Of a stretch of 7,992 nucleotides of DNA, positions 1 through 6,638 are shown piece by piece. Below the pieces are notes generated by a model. The model did no database searches and had not been told where the DNA came from. It was given only the letters and a program-made list of their open reading frames with translations. The translations under genes and the position numbers were made by a program. The stretch's first letter is position 1; every line of letters starts with the position of its first letter. This DNA comes from SSC3 sp035477015 (GTDB taxonomy: Bacteria > Actinomycetota > Actinomycetes > Propionibacteriales > Nocardioidaceae). The stretch is taken from contig DATILB010000273.1 of assembly GCA_035477015.1 (NCBI GenBank), positions 1 through 7,992 on the forward strand, given 5' to 3'.

Positions 1-992
1 GCCAGCTGGTCAGCGTTGTTCAGGGGGCCGTAGAGGACGTCCTCGTCGTCGGGCATCCCGGTCTTCGTGTTCTTGGCCTGCTCGGTGAGCGCGGCGACGA
101 AGTCGTTGTGGATCCCCGGACCGGCGAGCACGCGGGTCGCCGCGGTGCAGTCCTGGCCGGCGTTGAAGTACCCGGCTCCGGCAATCGCCTCGGCCGCTGC
201 CTCGACATCCGCGTCGTCGAACAGGATGACCGGAGCCTTGCCGCCGAGCTCGAGGTGGACGCGCTTGAGGTCCGTCGCGGCAGAGGCCGCCACCTCCATG
301 CCGGCGCGTACGGAACCAGTGATCGACACCATCTGCGGCGTCTTGTGCGCGATGAGTGCGCGGCCGGTGTCGCGGTCGCCGGTGACGACGTTAAGCACGC
401 CCGGCGGCAGGAACTCCTGGCAGATCTCAGCCAGGAGGGTCGACGACGCGGGGGTCGTGTCACTCGGCTTGAGCACGACGGTGTTGCCTGCCGCCAGAGC
501 AGGCGCGATCTTCCAGATCATCATCATCAGCGGGTAGTTCCATGGGGTGACCTGCCCGATGACGCCGATGGGCTCACGGCGGATCCATGACGTGTGGTCG
601 GTGAGGTACTCGCCCGCACTCCTGCCCTCCAGCACCCGCGCCGCCCCCGCGAAGAAGCGGAAGTGGTCGGCACTGGGTGGCAGCTCCTCGCTCGCCGTCA
701 GCCCTAGCGGCTTGCCGGTGTCCTTGACCTCCACCTTCGTGATCTCGTCGGCGCGCGCGTCGATTGCGTCCGCGATCTTGAGCAGCGCCTCCGATCGCTC
801 GCGTGGCGTGGTGTAGCCCCACGACTCGAAGGCCGCCGCCGCCGCGGCGTACGCGCGGTCGACGTCCTCGTCCCCGCTGGCGGGAGCGGTGGCGTACACC
901 TCGCCGTCGACCGGGTTGATGACGTCGTACGTCGCCCCGGAAGCAGCTGCGGCGGACTCCCCGTTGATCACGTTCCGGAACTGGATGCTCAT
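1..992 (-). CDS. Aldehyde dehydrogenase, gamma-aminobutyraldehyde dehydrogenase type (partial, C-terminus outside window)
   Basis: NAD(P)-dependent oxidation of an aldehyde to its acid; the likely substrate is 4-aminobutanal, giving GABA, the second step of putrescine breakdown. From the ATG at 992, 330 codons are visible with no stop, against about 475 for the family, so roughly the last 145 residues are missing. Key residues are present: oxyanion Asn152 in TPWNYPL, Lys175 in VVLKPSD (cofactor binding), SITGSVRAG near 224-231, general base Glu248 in LELGGK, and nucleophile Cys282 in GQDCTAATR. The sequence around NAGQDCTAATRV resembles gamma-aminobutyraldehyde dehydrogenases (PatD/KauB-like) more than generic ALDHs; this subfamily call is from recalled family resemblance. 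It is divergent from the aminotransferase that would supply its substrate. No Shine-Dalgarno sequence precedes the ATG, and a TAGGCT -10-like element lies 7 nt upstream, so the mRNA may be leaderless. Betaine-aldehyde or another omega-aminoaldehyde substrate is the main alternative. Confidence 0.93.
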   Translation of the reverse strand, partial: MSIQFRNVINGESAAAASGATYDVINPVDGEVYATAPASGDEDVDRAYAAAAAAFESWGYTTPRERSEALLKIADAIDARADEITKVEVKDTGKPLGLTASEELPPSADHFRFFAGAARVLEGRSAGEYLTDHTSWIRREPIGVIGQVTPWNYPLMMMIWKIAPALAAGNTVVLKPSDTTPASSTLLAEICQEFLPPGVLNVVTGDRDTGRALIAHKTPQMVSITGSVRAGMEVAASAATDLKRVHLELGGKAPVILFDDADVEAAAEAIAGAGYFNAGQDCTAATRVLAGPGIHNDFVAALTEQAKNTKTGMPDDEDVLYGPLNNADQL

Positions 993-999
993 GCGTGGG

Positions 1000-1028
1000 A
1001 GCCTAGTCACAACTAATTCCGCAAGCAA
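1000..1028 (-). promoter_or_regulatory. Predicted promoter of the aldehyde dehydrogenase gene
   Basis: On the minus strand, TTGCTT (1028 to 1023) and TAGGCT (1005 to 1000) are separated by 17 nt, resembling -35 and TANNNT -10 elements of housekeeping actinobacterial promoters. The -10 element ends 7 nt before the ATG at 992 and there is no Shine-Dalgarno sequence, which fits a leaderless transcript starting at or next to the ATG. The shared motif GGAATTAGTTG lies inside the spacer. Assigned by eye; no transcription data. Confidence 0.5.
1010..1020 (-). promoter_or_regulatory. Candidate operator, motif copy 1 (GGAATTAGTTG)
   Basis: One of four copies of GGAATNNNTTG in the window. It lies between the predicted -35 and -10 elements of the aldehyde dehydrogenase promoter, where a bound protein would block RNA polymerase. 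Identical over 11 bases to the copy at 6656-6666. The adjoining bases form a small dyad, TAGT-TGTG-ACTA. Binding by the Lrp-type regulator encoded at 6715 is inferred. Confidence 0.45.
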
Positions 1029-1044
1029 TCAGCGACTTCACGAC

Positions 1045-1060
1045 GGAATCCCTTGATTCG
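1045..1060 (+). promoter_or_regulatory. Candidate operator, motif copy 2 (GGAATCCCTTGATTCG)
   Basis: Matches the site upstream of potD (6620-6635, minus strand) at 15 of 16 positions, 16 of 17 if the preceding C is included. It contains the dyad GAATC-CCTT-GATTC, a symmetric form expected for a dimeric helix-turn-helix protein. It overlaps the predicted -35 element of the aminotransferase promoter. It also covers the TTG at 1053, which argues against that codon being the translation start. Confidence 0.5.
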
Positions 1061-1082
1061 TGGCCGTGTTGCAGTTCAAGAT
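1053..1082 (+). promoter_or_regulatory. Predicted promoter of the aminotransferase gene
   Basis: TTGATT (1053-1058) and CAAGAT (1077-1082) are 18 nt apart and match the most conserved -35 and -10 positions only partly. The -10 element ends 6 nt before the GTG at 1089, the spacing expected for a leaderless transcript. AAGATGAG just before the GTG could instead act as a weak Shine-Dalgarno sequence. Assigned by eye. Confidence 0.35.
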
Positions 1083-1088
1083 GAGCAG

Positions 1089-2492
1089 GTGTCCAACGAT
1101 CCTGACCAGAACGCCGCCCTGCAGCAGTCCGCCCGCGACCACCTCTGGATGCACTTCACCCGGATGTCCGCCTACGACCCCGCTCAGGGTGGCGGCGACG
1201 TACCGATCATCGTCCGCGGCGAAGGCCCTTACGTGTACGACGCGAACGGCAAGCGCTACCTCGACGCGCTCGCCGGACTCTTCGTCAACCAGCTCGGCCA
1301 TGGCCGCACCGAGCTCGCCGAGGCTGCCGCCAAGCAGGCATCGGAGCTCGCGTTCTTCCCGCTCTGGTCCTACGCCCACCCGACCGCGATCGAGCTTGCG
1401 GAGCGCGTAGCGAACCTCGCCCCCGGCGACCTCAACCGGGTCTTCTTCACCAGTGGTGGCGGAGAAGCCGTCGAGACCGCCTGGAAGCTCGCCAAGAACT
1501 ACTTCAAGCTGGTCGGCAAGCCGCTCAAGCACAAGGTCATCTCCCGGGCGATCGCCTACCACGGCACCACGCACGGCGCCTTGTCGATCACCGGGCTCCC
1601 CGGCCTCAAGCAGCAGTTCGAGCCGCTGGTGCCCTCGACTTTCCGGGTTCCGAACACCAACTTCTACCGCGCCCCAGCGCCGTTCGACGGACCGAACGCG
1701 GACATCGAGGCGTTCGGCCGCTGGGCCGCCGACCAGATCGCCGTGGCGATCGAGAACGAAGGCCCGGACACCGTGGCCGCCGTCTTCCTCGAGCCCGTCC
1801 AGAACGCCGGCGGCTGCTTCCCGCCGCCGCCCGGCTACTTCCAGCGGGTGCGCGAGATCTGCGACGAGTACGACGTGCTGCTGGTCAGTGACGAGGTGAT
1901 CTGCGCCTTCGGCCGCCTCGGTCACTACTTCGGCGCCGAGCGTTACGGCTACGAGCCGGACATGATCACGTGCGCCAAGGGCATCACCTCCGGATACGCC
2001 CCCCTGGGCGCGATGATCGCAAGCGACCGCCTGTACGAGCCGTTCCGCAAGGGCCACGACATGTTTGCCCATGGCTACACGTTCGGCGGGCACCCCGTGT
2101 CCACCGCCGTCGCGCTCCGCAACCTGGAGATCTTCGAGGACGAGGGCATCAACAAGCACGTGCTGGCCAACCAGGACGCTTTCCGGACGACGCTGGAGAA
2201 GCTGAAGGACCTGCCCATCGTCGGCGACGTCCGCGGCGACGGGTTCTTCTACGGCATCGAGCTGGTCAAGGACAAGGCCACCAAGGAGACCTTCAACGAC
2301 GAGGAGGCCGAGCACCTGCTCCGCGGCTTCCTGTCGAAGGCGTTGTACGGAGCCGGGCTCTACTGCCGTGCCGACGACCGAGGCGACCCCGTGATCCAGC
2401 TGTCGCCACCGCTCATCTGCGAGCAGGAGCACTTCGACGAGATGGAGCAGCTGCTCCGCGGCGTGCTCAGCGAGGCGCTCGAACACTTGTAG
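1089..2492 (+). CDS. Class III PLP-dependent aminotransferase (putative putrescine/diamine transaminase)
   Basis: Cytosolic fold-type I aminotransferase that moves an omega-amino group to an alpha-keto acid; in this context probably putrescine to 4-aminobutanal. With the GTG at 1089 it has 467 residues, normal for the family. In that numbering, a phosphate-binding loop TSGGGEAVETAWK lies near 121-133, SDEVICAFGR contains the pyridine-nitrogen Asp268, and TCAKGITSGYAPLGA contains the Schiff-base Lys297; GYTFGGHPV and GDVRGDGFFYGIEL are further family blocks. The frame is open back to a TTG at 1053, but that codon sits inside a motif repeated upstream of potD, and homologues as I recall them start close to SARDHLWMHF, so 1089 is preferred. 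Many class III enzymes have Ser or Thr in the loop where this has GGG; I believe that is typical of this subfamily. Its gene diverges from the dehydrogenase gene and converges on potC. Taurine or beta-alanine:pyruvate transaminase activity is possible. Confidence 0.9.
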   Translation: MSNDPDQNAALQQSARDHLWMHFTRMSAYDPAQGGGDVPIIVRGEGPYVYDANGKRYLDALAGLFVNQLGHGRTELAEAAAKQASELAFFPLWSYAHPTAIELAERVANLAPGDLNRVFFTSGGGEAVETAWKLAKNYFKLVGKPLKHKVISRAIAYHGTTHGALSITGLPGLKQQFEPLVPSTFRVPNTNFYRAPAPFDGPNADIEAFGRWAADQIAVAIENEGPDTVAAVFLEPVQNAGGCFPPPPGYFQRVREICDEYDVLLVSDEVICAFGRLGHYFGAERYGYEPDMITCAKGITSGYAPLGAMIASDRLYEPFRKGHDMFAHGYTFGGHPVSTAVALRNLEIFEDEGINKHVLANQDAFRTTLEKLKDLPIVGDVRGDGFFYGIELVKDKATKETFNDEEAEHLLRGFLSKALYGAGLYCRADDRGDPVIQLSPPLICEQEHFDEMEQLLRGVLSEALEHL

Positions 2493-2517
2493 CCGGGGGG
2501 CACAAGGGAGGGGGGTT

Positions 2518-2547
2518 ACAGCGGCGATCCGAGAGGGTCGCCGCTGT
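2518..2547. terminator. Hairpin between convergent genes, probable bidirectional terminator
   Basis: ACAGCGGCGA (2518-2527) and TCGCCGCTGT (2538-2547) form a perfect 10-bp GC-rich stem around a 10-nt loop. It lies between the stop codons of the plus-strand aminotransferase (2492) and minus-strand potC (2555). There is no good T-run on either side, only TTGCGTTCTC on the plus side, which is common for actinobacterial terminators. It could serve both transcripts. Confidence 0.7.
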
Positions 2548-2554
2548 TGCGTTC

Positions 2555-3349
2555 TCAGACGCGGCGACGACGGAACGTGCCGCCGGCGACGACGAGGCCG
2601 AGGGCCACCAGGAACATCACGGTGCCGATCACGTTCACCTGCATCGGCACGCCGCGTTGCGCCGCTCCCCAGACGAACAGGGGGAACGTCACGGTCTGGC
2701 CGGAGTTCAGGTTGGTGATGATGAAGTCGTCGAACGAGAGCGAGAAGCTCAGCAGCGCCGCGGACAAGATCCCCGGGAACACCAGCGGGAAGGTCACTCG
2801 CCAGAACGTCTGCCACTCGTTGGCATACAGGTCCATGGCGGCCTGCTCGAGCCTGGGGTCCATGCCCGCGAGCCGGGCCTTGACCGTCACCACCACGAAC
2901 GAGATGCAGAACATCACGTGTGCCACGAAGATCGTCCAGAAACCCAGCTGGCCGGCGAATCCCCCGTTGACGAACAGCGCGAGGAGCGAGGACCCCAGCA
3001 CGATCTCGGGAGCCGCCATCGGCAGGAAGATCAGCACGTTCGCGGAAGCCTGCCCACGGAACCGGTGCCGGACCAGGGCGAACGCCATCAGCGTGCCCAG
3101 TGCCGTCGCGACCAGCGTGGCGAGGAGGCCGATCTTGATGCTCATCACGACCGAGTCGCACAGCTGGAACGGCCCGCAGGGGTCGGTCCAGTTGTCGAAC
3201 GTGAAGGACCCGAACTCGTAGCCAAGCCGGCCGGTCGGCTGGTTGAACGACATCAGGATCACCACGAAGACGGGCATGAACATGTAGACCAGCACGAGGA
3301 GCGCGACCATCAGCACGGCATGGTCACGCAGCCATCGACGCGCGGTCAC
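2555..3349 (-). CDS. potC: Polyamine ABC transporter permease, PotC type
   Basis: Inner-membrane permease of 264 residues, typical for PotC/PotI. It pairs with PotB to form the channel for spermidine/putrescine import. About six hydrophobic segments are visible (near 11-33, 69-93, 105-127, 137-157, 192-212 and 238-257). The cytoplasmic coupling (EAA) loop runs from about 168 to 193 with EQAAMDLYANEWQTFWRVT and a conserved PG at 192-193. SFSLSFDDFIITN after it is characteristic of PotC-type permeases. The GTG start at 3349 overlaps the potB stop in GTGA (4 nt), and a GGAGG lies 7 nt upstream (3361 to 3357), partly within the palindrome AGGAGCTCCT at 3350-3359. It is the last gene of the potDABC operon and its C-terminus ends in an RRRR cluster. 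Confidence 0.93.
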   Translation of the reverse strand: MTARRWLRDHAVLMVALLVLVYMFMPVFVVILMSFNQPTGRLGYEFGSFTFDNWTDPCGPFQLCDSVVMSIKIGLLATLVATALGTLMAFALVRHRFRGQASANVLIFLPMAAPEIVLGSSLLALFVNGGFAGQLGFWTIFVAHVMFCISFVVVTVKARLAGMDPRLEQAAMDLYANEWQTFWRVTFPLVFPGILSAALLSFSLSFDDFIITNLNSGQTVTFPLFVWGAAQRGVPMQVNVIGTVMFLVALGLVVAGGTFRRRRV

Positions 3350-4245
3350 AGGAGCTCCTCCGTCCCGGCTCGTCGGACGTAGAACAGCACCATGACGGTG
3401 ATGGCGGCCATCAGCGTCACCGAGAGCGCGGCGGCGTGCGGCAGTGCTCCGGCTCCGAACAGGTCCTGGATCTCGTTGCCGATCATGCGGGTGCGTGGAT
3501 TACCCAGCAGCTCGGCGTTGATGTAGTCGCCGGAGGCCGGGATGAAGGTCAGCAGGGTGCCTGCGACCAGTCCGGGCATCGAGAGCGGCAGAGTGACCTT
3601 GCGGAACGTCATGAAGGGCGAGGCGTACAGATCGGCTCCTGCCTCCACGAGACGGAGGTCAATCTTCTCCAGGCTCGCGTACAGAGGCAGCACCATGAAC
3701 GGCAGGAAGTTGTAGGTAAGCCCCGTGATCACCGCGAACGGAGTGGCGAGCAGATGCCCGTCCGCACCCAGGATGTGCAGGAACTGGAGGGTGTCGACGA
3801 TGAACCCGTTGTCGCCGAGGAGCAGCTTCCACGACAGCGTCCGGATCAGGAAGCTCGTGAAGAACGGCGCGATCACCGCGACCAGCATGAGGTTCTTCCA
3901 GCGTCCGGCCTTGAACGCGATCGCGTAGGCGAGCGGGTAGCCGAGCACGATGCAGGCAGCGGTGGCGGGGACCGAGTAGAACATCGAACGGCCGAAGGTG
4001 CCCGCGTAGTCCTGGATCGCCTCGCCGTAGTTGGCCAGCCGCCCGGTCATCGCATAGCCGTCCTGCAACGACCCGGCAGGGTCATAGAGGCTGCTCGCGG
4101 CCAGCGTCACCATCGGGACCACGAAGAAGAGGGCCAGCCACAGTCCCCCGGGAAGCAGCAGCACGTAGCCGAAGAGCCCGCGCCGACGGGGTGAGGCATC
4201 GGGCGGCGTCTGGCCCGGCGGGGGCGGCAACGCCGTAGCGGTCAC
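3346..4245 (-). CDS. potB: Polyamine ABC transporter permease, PotB type
   Basis: Inner-membrane permease of 299 residues, in the usual range for PotB/PotH. A Pro-rich cytoplasmic N-terminus (PPPPGQTPP) and an Arg cluster at 20-22 precede the first membrane segment (about 25-51); further hydrophobic segments lie near 90-112, 118-137, 166-190, 222-238 and 270-290. The coupling loop runs from about 201 to 225 with EAGADLYASPFMTFRKVTLP and PG at 224-225. TSFLIRTLSWK and PASGDYINAELLG are blocks typical of PotB-type rather than generic permeases. The GTG start at 4245 shares GTGA with the potA stop (4-nt overlap), and its TGA overlaps the potC start in the same way, so the three genes are probably translationally coupled. 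Substrate assignment (putrescine, spermidine or both) cannot be made from the sequence. Confidence 0.93.
   Translation of the reverse strand: MTATALPPPPGQTPPDASPRRRGLFGYVLLLPGGLWLALFFVVPMVTLAASSLYDPAGSLQDGYAMTGRLANYGEAIQDYAGTFGRSMFYSVPATAACIVLGYPLAYAIAFKAGRWKNLMLVAVIAPFFTSFLIRTLSWKLLLGDNGFIVDTLQFLHILGADGHLLATPFAVITGLTYNFLPFMVLPLYASLEKIDLRLVEAGADLYASPFMTFRKVTLPLSMPGLVAGTLLTFIPASGDYINAELLGNPRTRMIGNEIQDLFGAGALPHAAALSVTLMAAITVMVLFYVRRAGTEELL
3357..3361 (-). promoter_or_regulatory. Ribosome binding site of potC inside the potB 3' end
   Basis: GGAGG on the minus strand ends 7 nt before the GTG start of potC. It is the clearest internal Shine-Dalgarno sequence in the operon and supports 3349 as the start. 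It partly overlaps a 10-bp perfect palindrome (3350-3359), so it could be partly sequestered until ribosomes finishing potB open it. Confidence 0.6.
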
Positions 4246-5363
4246 GCCGTGGCCCCCAGGTCGGCGCCGGCGCTCACGTCCTGGTTGGCGTCAAGCAGGA
4301 AGGTGTGACTCGGCAGCCAGTGCAGGTCCGCGACGTCACCCACCGCGAAGCCCTGGTGGGACCCGTTGTTCTGAGCGAAGACCATCAGCTCCTGACCCCA
4401 GGGCAGCCGAAGGAGGTACTGGGTGCTCACACCCGTGAAGCTCACGTCGGTCACCGTGCCGTTGCGCAGCACATTGGCCTGCGCGGGCGACTCTCCCGAC
4501 TGAGCCAGCCCGACCTTCTCGGGCCGCACCCCCACCCAGGCATCGCCGCTCGTAACGCGGGCGCGACTCTTCGCCGCGGTCAGCTTCGTGCCATGGACGT
4601 CGAGCACCAGGTCGTCTCCGCTGCCCTCGAGAACTCGCCCCGCCAGCAGGTTGGACTGACCCAAGAAGTTGGAGACGTACGTCGACGCGGGGTGTTCGTA
4701 CAGCTCGGTCGGGTTACCCAGCTGCTCGATGACACCGGCGTTCATCACGGCGATCGTGTCGGCCATCGTCATGGCCTCCTCCTGATCGTGCGTGACGTGC
4801 ACGAAGGTGATCCCGACCTCGGTCTGGATGCGCTTCAGCTCGATCTGCATCGACCTCCTCAGCTTGAGGTCGAGCGCACCGAGCGGCTCGTCGAGCAGCA
4901 GCACCTCGGGCTCGTTGATCAAGGCTCGGGCCAACGCGACTCTCTGCTGCTGGCCACCCGAGAGCTGGGCCGGCCTACGACCGGCGTACTGGGCGAGCTC
5001 GACGAGCTCGAGCATCTCGGTCACGGATCCCTTGACGTCTTTCTTGCCGCGCCGACGAAGACCGAAGGCGACGTTCTCGAAGATCGTCAGGTGCGGGAAG
5101 AGCGCGTAGGACTGGAAGACCGTGTTGACCGGCCGCTTGTACGGCTTGAGGTTGGTGATCTCGTTGCCACCGAGCCGGATCACTCCGGCCGTGGGGACTT
5201 CGAGGCCCGCGACCATCCGCAGTGTCGTGGTCTTGCCGCATCCCGACGGTCCTAGCAGCGCGAAGAAGGAACCCTTCGGGACAGTGACCGAGAGGTTGTC
5301 GACCGCGAGGAAGGACCCGAAATTCTTGGTGACGGACTCGAGGACCAGGTCGCGATCTGCCAC
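4242..5363 (-). CDS. potA: Polyamine ABC transporter ATP-binding protein, PotA type
   Basis: Cytoplasmic ATPase of 373 residues that powers import through PotB/PotC. All ABC motifs are intact: Walker A GPSGCGKTT (38-46), Q-loop Gln84 in VFQSYALFPH, signature LSGGQQQR (134-141), Walker B LLLDEP (155-160), D-loop ALDL, and switch His192 in VTHDQEEAMTMAD. The C-terminal part (about 235-355) is a TOBE-type domain with VGVRPEKV at 277-284, as in PotA and related CUT1-like ATPases. The GTG start at 5363 shares one base with the potD TAG in TAGTG. The Shine-Dalgarno sequence is weak, so expression probably depends on coupling to potD. The family also includes Fe3+ and 2-aminoethylphosphonate transporters, but the neighbouring PotD and catabolic genes favour polyamines. 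Confidence 0.95.
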   Translation of the reverse strand: MADRDLVLESVTKNFGSFLAVDNLSVTVPKGSFFALLGPSGCGKTTTLRMVAGLEVPTAGVIRLGGNEITNLKPYKRPVNTVFQSYALFPHLTIFENVAFGLRRRGKKDVKGSVTEMLELVELAQYAGRRPAQLSGGQQQRVALARALINEPEVLLLDEPLGALDLKLRRSMQIELKRIQTEVGITFVHVTHDQEEAMTMADTIAVMNAGVIEQLGNPTELYEHPASTYVSNFLGQSNLLAGRVLEGSGDDLVLDVHGTKLTAAKSRARVTSGDAWVGVRPEKVGLAQSGESPAQANVLRNGTVTDVSFTGVSTQYLLRLPWGQELMVFAQNNGSHQGFAVGDVADLHWLPSHTFLLDANQDVSAGADLGATA

Positions 5364-6559
5364 TACGCGCTCGTCGCCTTCGTGAATGCCGTCTCGTACT
5401 TACGGGCGGTCGGCTCATCGAGGCCCATGAACCCCCACGTCTGCTCGAGGAAGTCCGCGGTCGGGAAGATCAGCGGGTTGTCGACCAGGCTCGGGTCGAT
5501 CTTCTCCATCGCCTGCTGGGCGCCCTCGACCGGGCAGATGTAGTTCACCCACGCCGCGAGGGTGGCTGCCACCTCGGGGTCGTAGTAGTAGTTCATCAGC
5601 GCTTCGGCGTTCTCCTTGTGGTCCGCCTTGTTCGGCACCAGCATGTTGTCCGACCAGATGGCGAGGCCCTCGTCGGGCGCGACCCACTTGATGTCCTTGC
5701 GGAGGCCGATCACGTCGCCGGACCAGGCTTCACAGGCGACCACGTTGCCGGCGAGCAGGTCGTCGACGTAGTCGTTCCCGGTGAAGCGCCGGATCTGGCC
5801 GCTGCCTACCGCGTCCTCGAGCTTGCTCAGGGCCTCGTTCCACTCGTCCTCGTTGAAGTCCGAAGGATCTGCTCCAACGATCTTGAGCATGAAGCCCATG
5901 GTGTCGCGCATCTCGCTGAGGAGCGTCACCTTGCCCTTGAGGTCCGCGCGGGTCAGGAGCTCCTCCATGCTGCTGACCTCTCCGATGTACTCGGAGTTGT
6001 AGGCGATGCCAGTCAGGCCGCTCTGCCACGGCACGCTGTAGTCGCGAGTCGAGTCCCAGCTCGGGCTCTTGAGGCTGTCGAGCAGGTTGGCGTCGACGTT
6101 GGCAATGTTCGCGTGGTCCAGCTTCTGGATCCAACCGAGATCGATCATGCGCGCCGCCATCCAGTCCGTAAGGACGAAGATGTCCCGCTCCACGGTCTGG
6201 CAGTCACCGAGCTGGTTCTGCACCTTCTCGAAGAAGTCGATGTTGTCGTTGACGTCGGTCGTGTAGGTGACGTCGATCCCGGTCTGCTTCTTGAACTCGT
6301 CCAGGGTCGGCATCCTGCCGCCCTTGGCGACGTCGATGTACTCCAGCCAGTTCGAGAAGCGCAGCGTCTTGTCGGTCGAGGAGATGTCGGTGCTGACGCA
6401 GGTGTCGGCGGTCTGCCTGGCCCCTTCCGTGCCGCACGCAGCGAGCAGGCCCGGAGCGCCGAGAGCCATCCCGCTCAAGGTCATGCCACGCATGAACCCC
6501 CGCCTCGTGAGCGGACTCCCGAGCTGTCCGTTCGGAACGATGAGACGACGTGTCGGCAT
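5363..6559 (-). CDS. potD: Polyamine-binding lipoprotein of the ABC transporter, PotD/PotF type
   Basis: Extracellular, membrane-anchored substrate-binding protein of 398 residues. The N-terminus carries a twin-arginine motif LTRRGFMRG (Arg19-Arg20), a short hydrophobic stretch and the lipobox LAAC with Cys42, so the protein is predicted to be exported folded by Tat and then lipidated. The mature part begins binding-fold sequence at TLRFSNWLEYID (about 65-76). EAWSGDV (277-283) and IWSDNMLVP (301-309) line up with the W-x-G-D and W-x-D ligand blocks of PotF, suggesting Trp279, Asp282, Trp302 and Asp304 hold the amino groups; this alignment is from memory. An ATG at 6559 preceded by GGGAGG 7 nt upstream fixes the start. 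It is the first gene of the operon, an order differing from E. coli potABCD. Putrescine against spermidine preference is not resolvable here. Confidence 0.93.
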   Translation of the reverse strand: MPTRRLIVPNGQLGSPLTRRGFMRGMTLSGMALGAPGLLAACGTEGARQTADTCVSTDISSTDKTLRFSNWLEYIDVAKGGRMPTLDEFKKQTGIDVTYTTDVNDNIDFFEKVQNQLGDCQTVERDIFVLTDWMAARMIDLGWIQKLDHANIANVDANLLDSLKSPSWDSTRDYSVPWQSGLTGIAYNSEYIGEVSSMEELLTRADLKGKVTLLSEMRDTMGFMLKIVGADPSDFNEDEWNEALSKLEDAVGSGQIRRFTGNDYVDDLLAGNVVACEAWSGDVIGLRKDIKWVAPDEGLAIWSDNMLVPNKADHKENAEALMNYYYDPEVAATLAAWVNYICPVEGAQQAMEKIDPSLVDNPLIFPTADFLEQTWGFMGLDEPTARKYETAFTKATSA

Positions 6560-6566
6560 GTTCTAA

Positions 6567-6572
6567 CCTCCC
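6567..6572 (-). promoter_or_regulatory. Ribosome binding site of potD
   Basis: GGGAGG on the minus strand, 7 nt before the ATG at 6559. It supports that start and shows that potD, unlike the other promoter-proximal genes here, has a conventional leader with a Shine-Dalgarno sequence. Confidence 0.75.
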
Positions 6573-6595
6573 GGCCCCTGGCGGTGCTGATGCGC

Positions 6596-6624
6596 AGGAT
6601 ACTTTCAGAGGTTCCGGACCGAAA
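6596..6624 (-). promoter_or_regulatory. Predicted promoter of the potDABC operon
   Basis: TATCCT (6601 to 6596, minus strand) is a good TANNNT -10 element. TTTCGG (6624 to 6619), 17 nt upstream, is a weak -35; TTGTTT (6627 to 6622) with a 20-nt spacer is an alternative. Transcription would start near 6589, leaving a leader of about 30 nt. Candidate operator copy 3 overlaps the -35 region. Confidence 0.45.
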
Positions 6625-6635
6625 CAAGGGATTCC
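6620..6635 (-). promoter_or_regulatory. Candidate operator, motif copy 3 (GGAATCCCTTGTTTCG)
   Basis: Matches the site upstream of the aminotransferase (1045-1060) at 15 of 16 positions. It reads toward potD and overlaps the predicted -35 region of its promoter. It lies 31 bp, about three helical turns, downstream of copy 4 on the same strand, a spacing that would place two bound proteins on one face of the DNA. The binding protein is inferred, not shown. Confidence 0.5.
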
Positions 6636-6638
6636 GAA

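Noticed and set aside
108..590. 160-codon plus-strand frame inside the dehydrogenase region
   Set aside because: The opposite strand encodes the conserved aldehyde dehydrogenase with all catalytic residues; this frame shows nothing recognisable.
1038..3161. 707-codon open frame on the minus strand, antisense to the aminotransferase and running into potC
   Set aside because: Its translation is low-complexity, rich in Arg/Gly/Val/Asp with no recognisable domain. It lies opposite a well-supported aminotransferase and overlaps potC in another frame. Long antisense frames are expected in high-GC coding DNA.
1970..3382. 470-codon plus-strand frame across the 3' half of the aminotransferase and antisense to potC
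   Set aside because: Arg/His/Gln-rich shadow frame that crosses the terminator-like hairpin and two genuine genes; no family motif.
4305..5255. 316-codon plus-strand frame antisense to potA
   Set aside because: Complement of conserved ATPase motifs; composition is typical of a codon-bias artefact.
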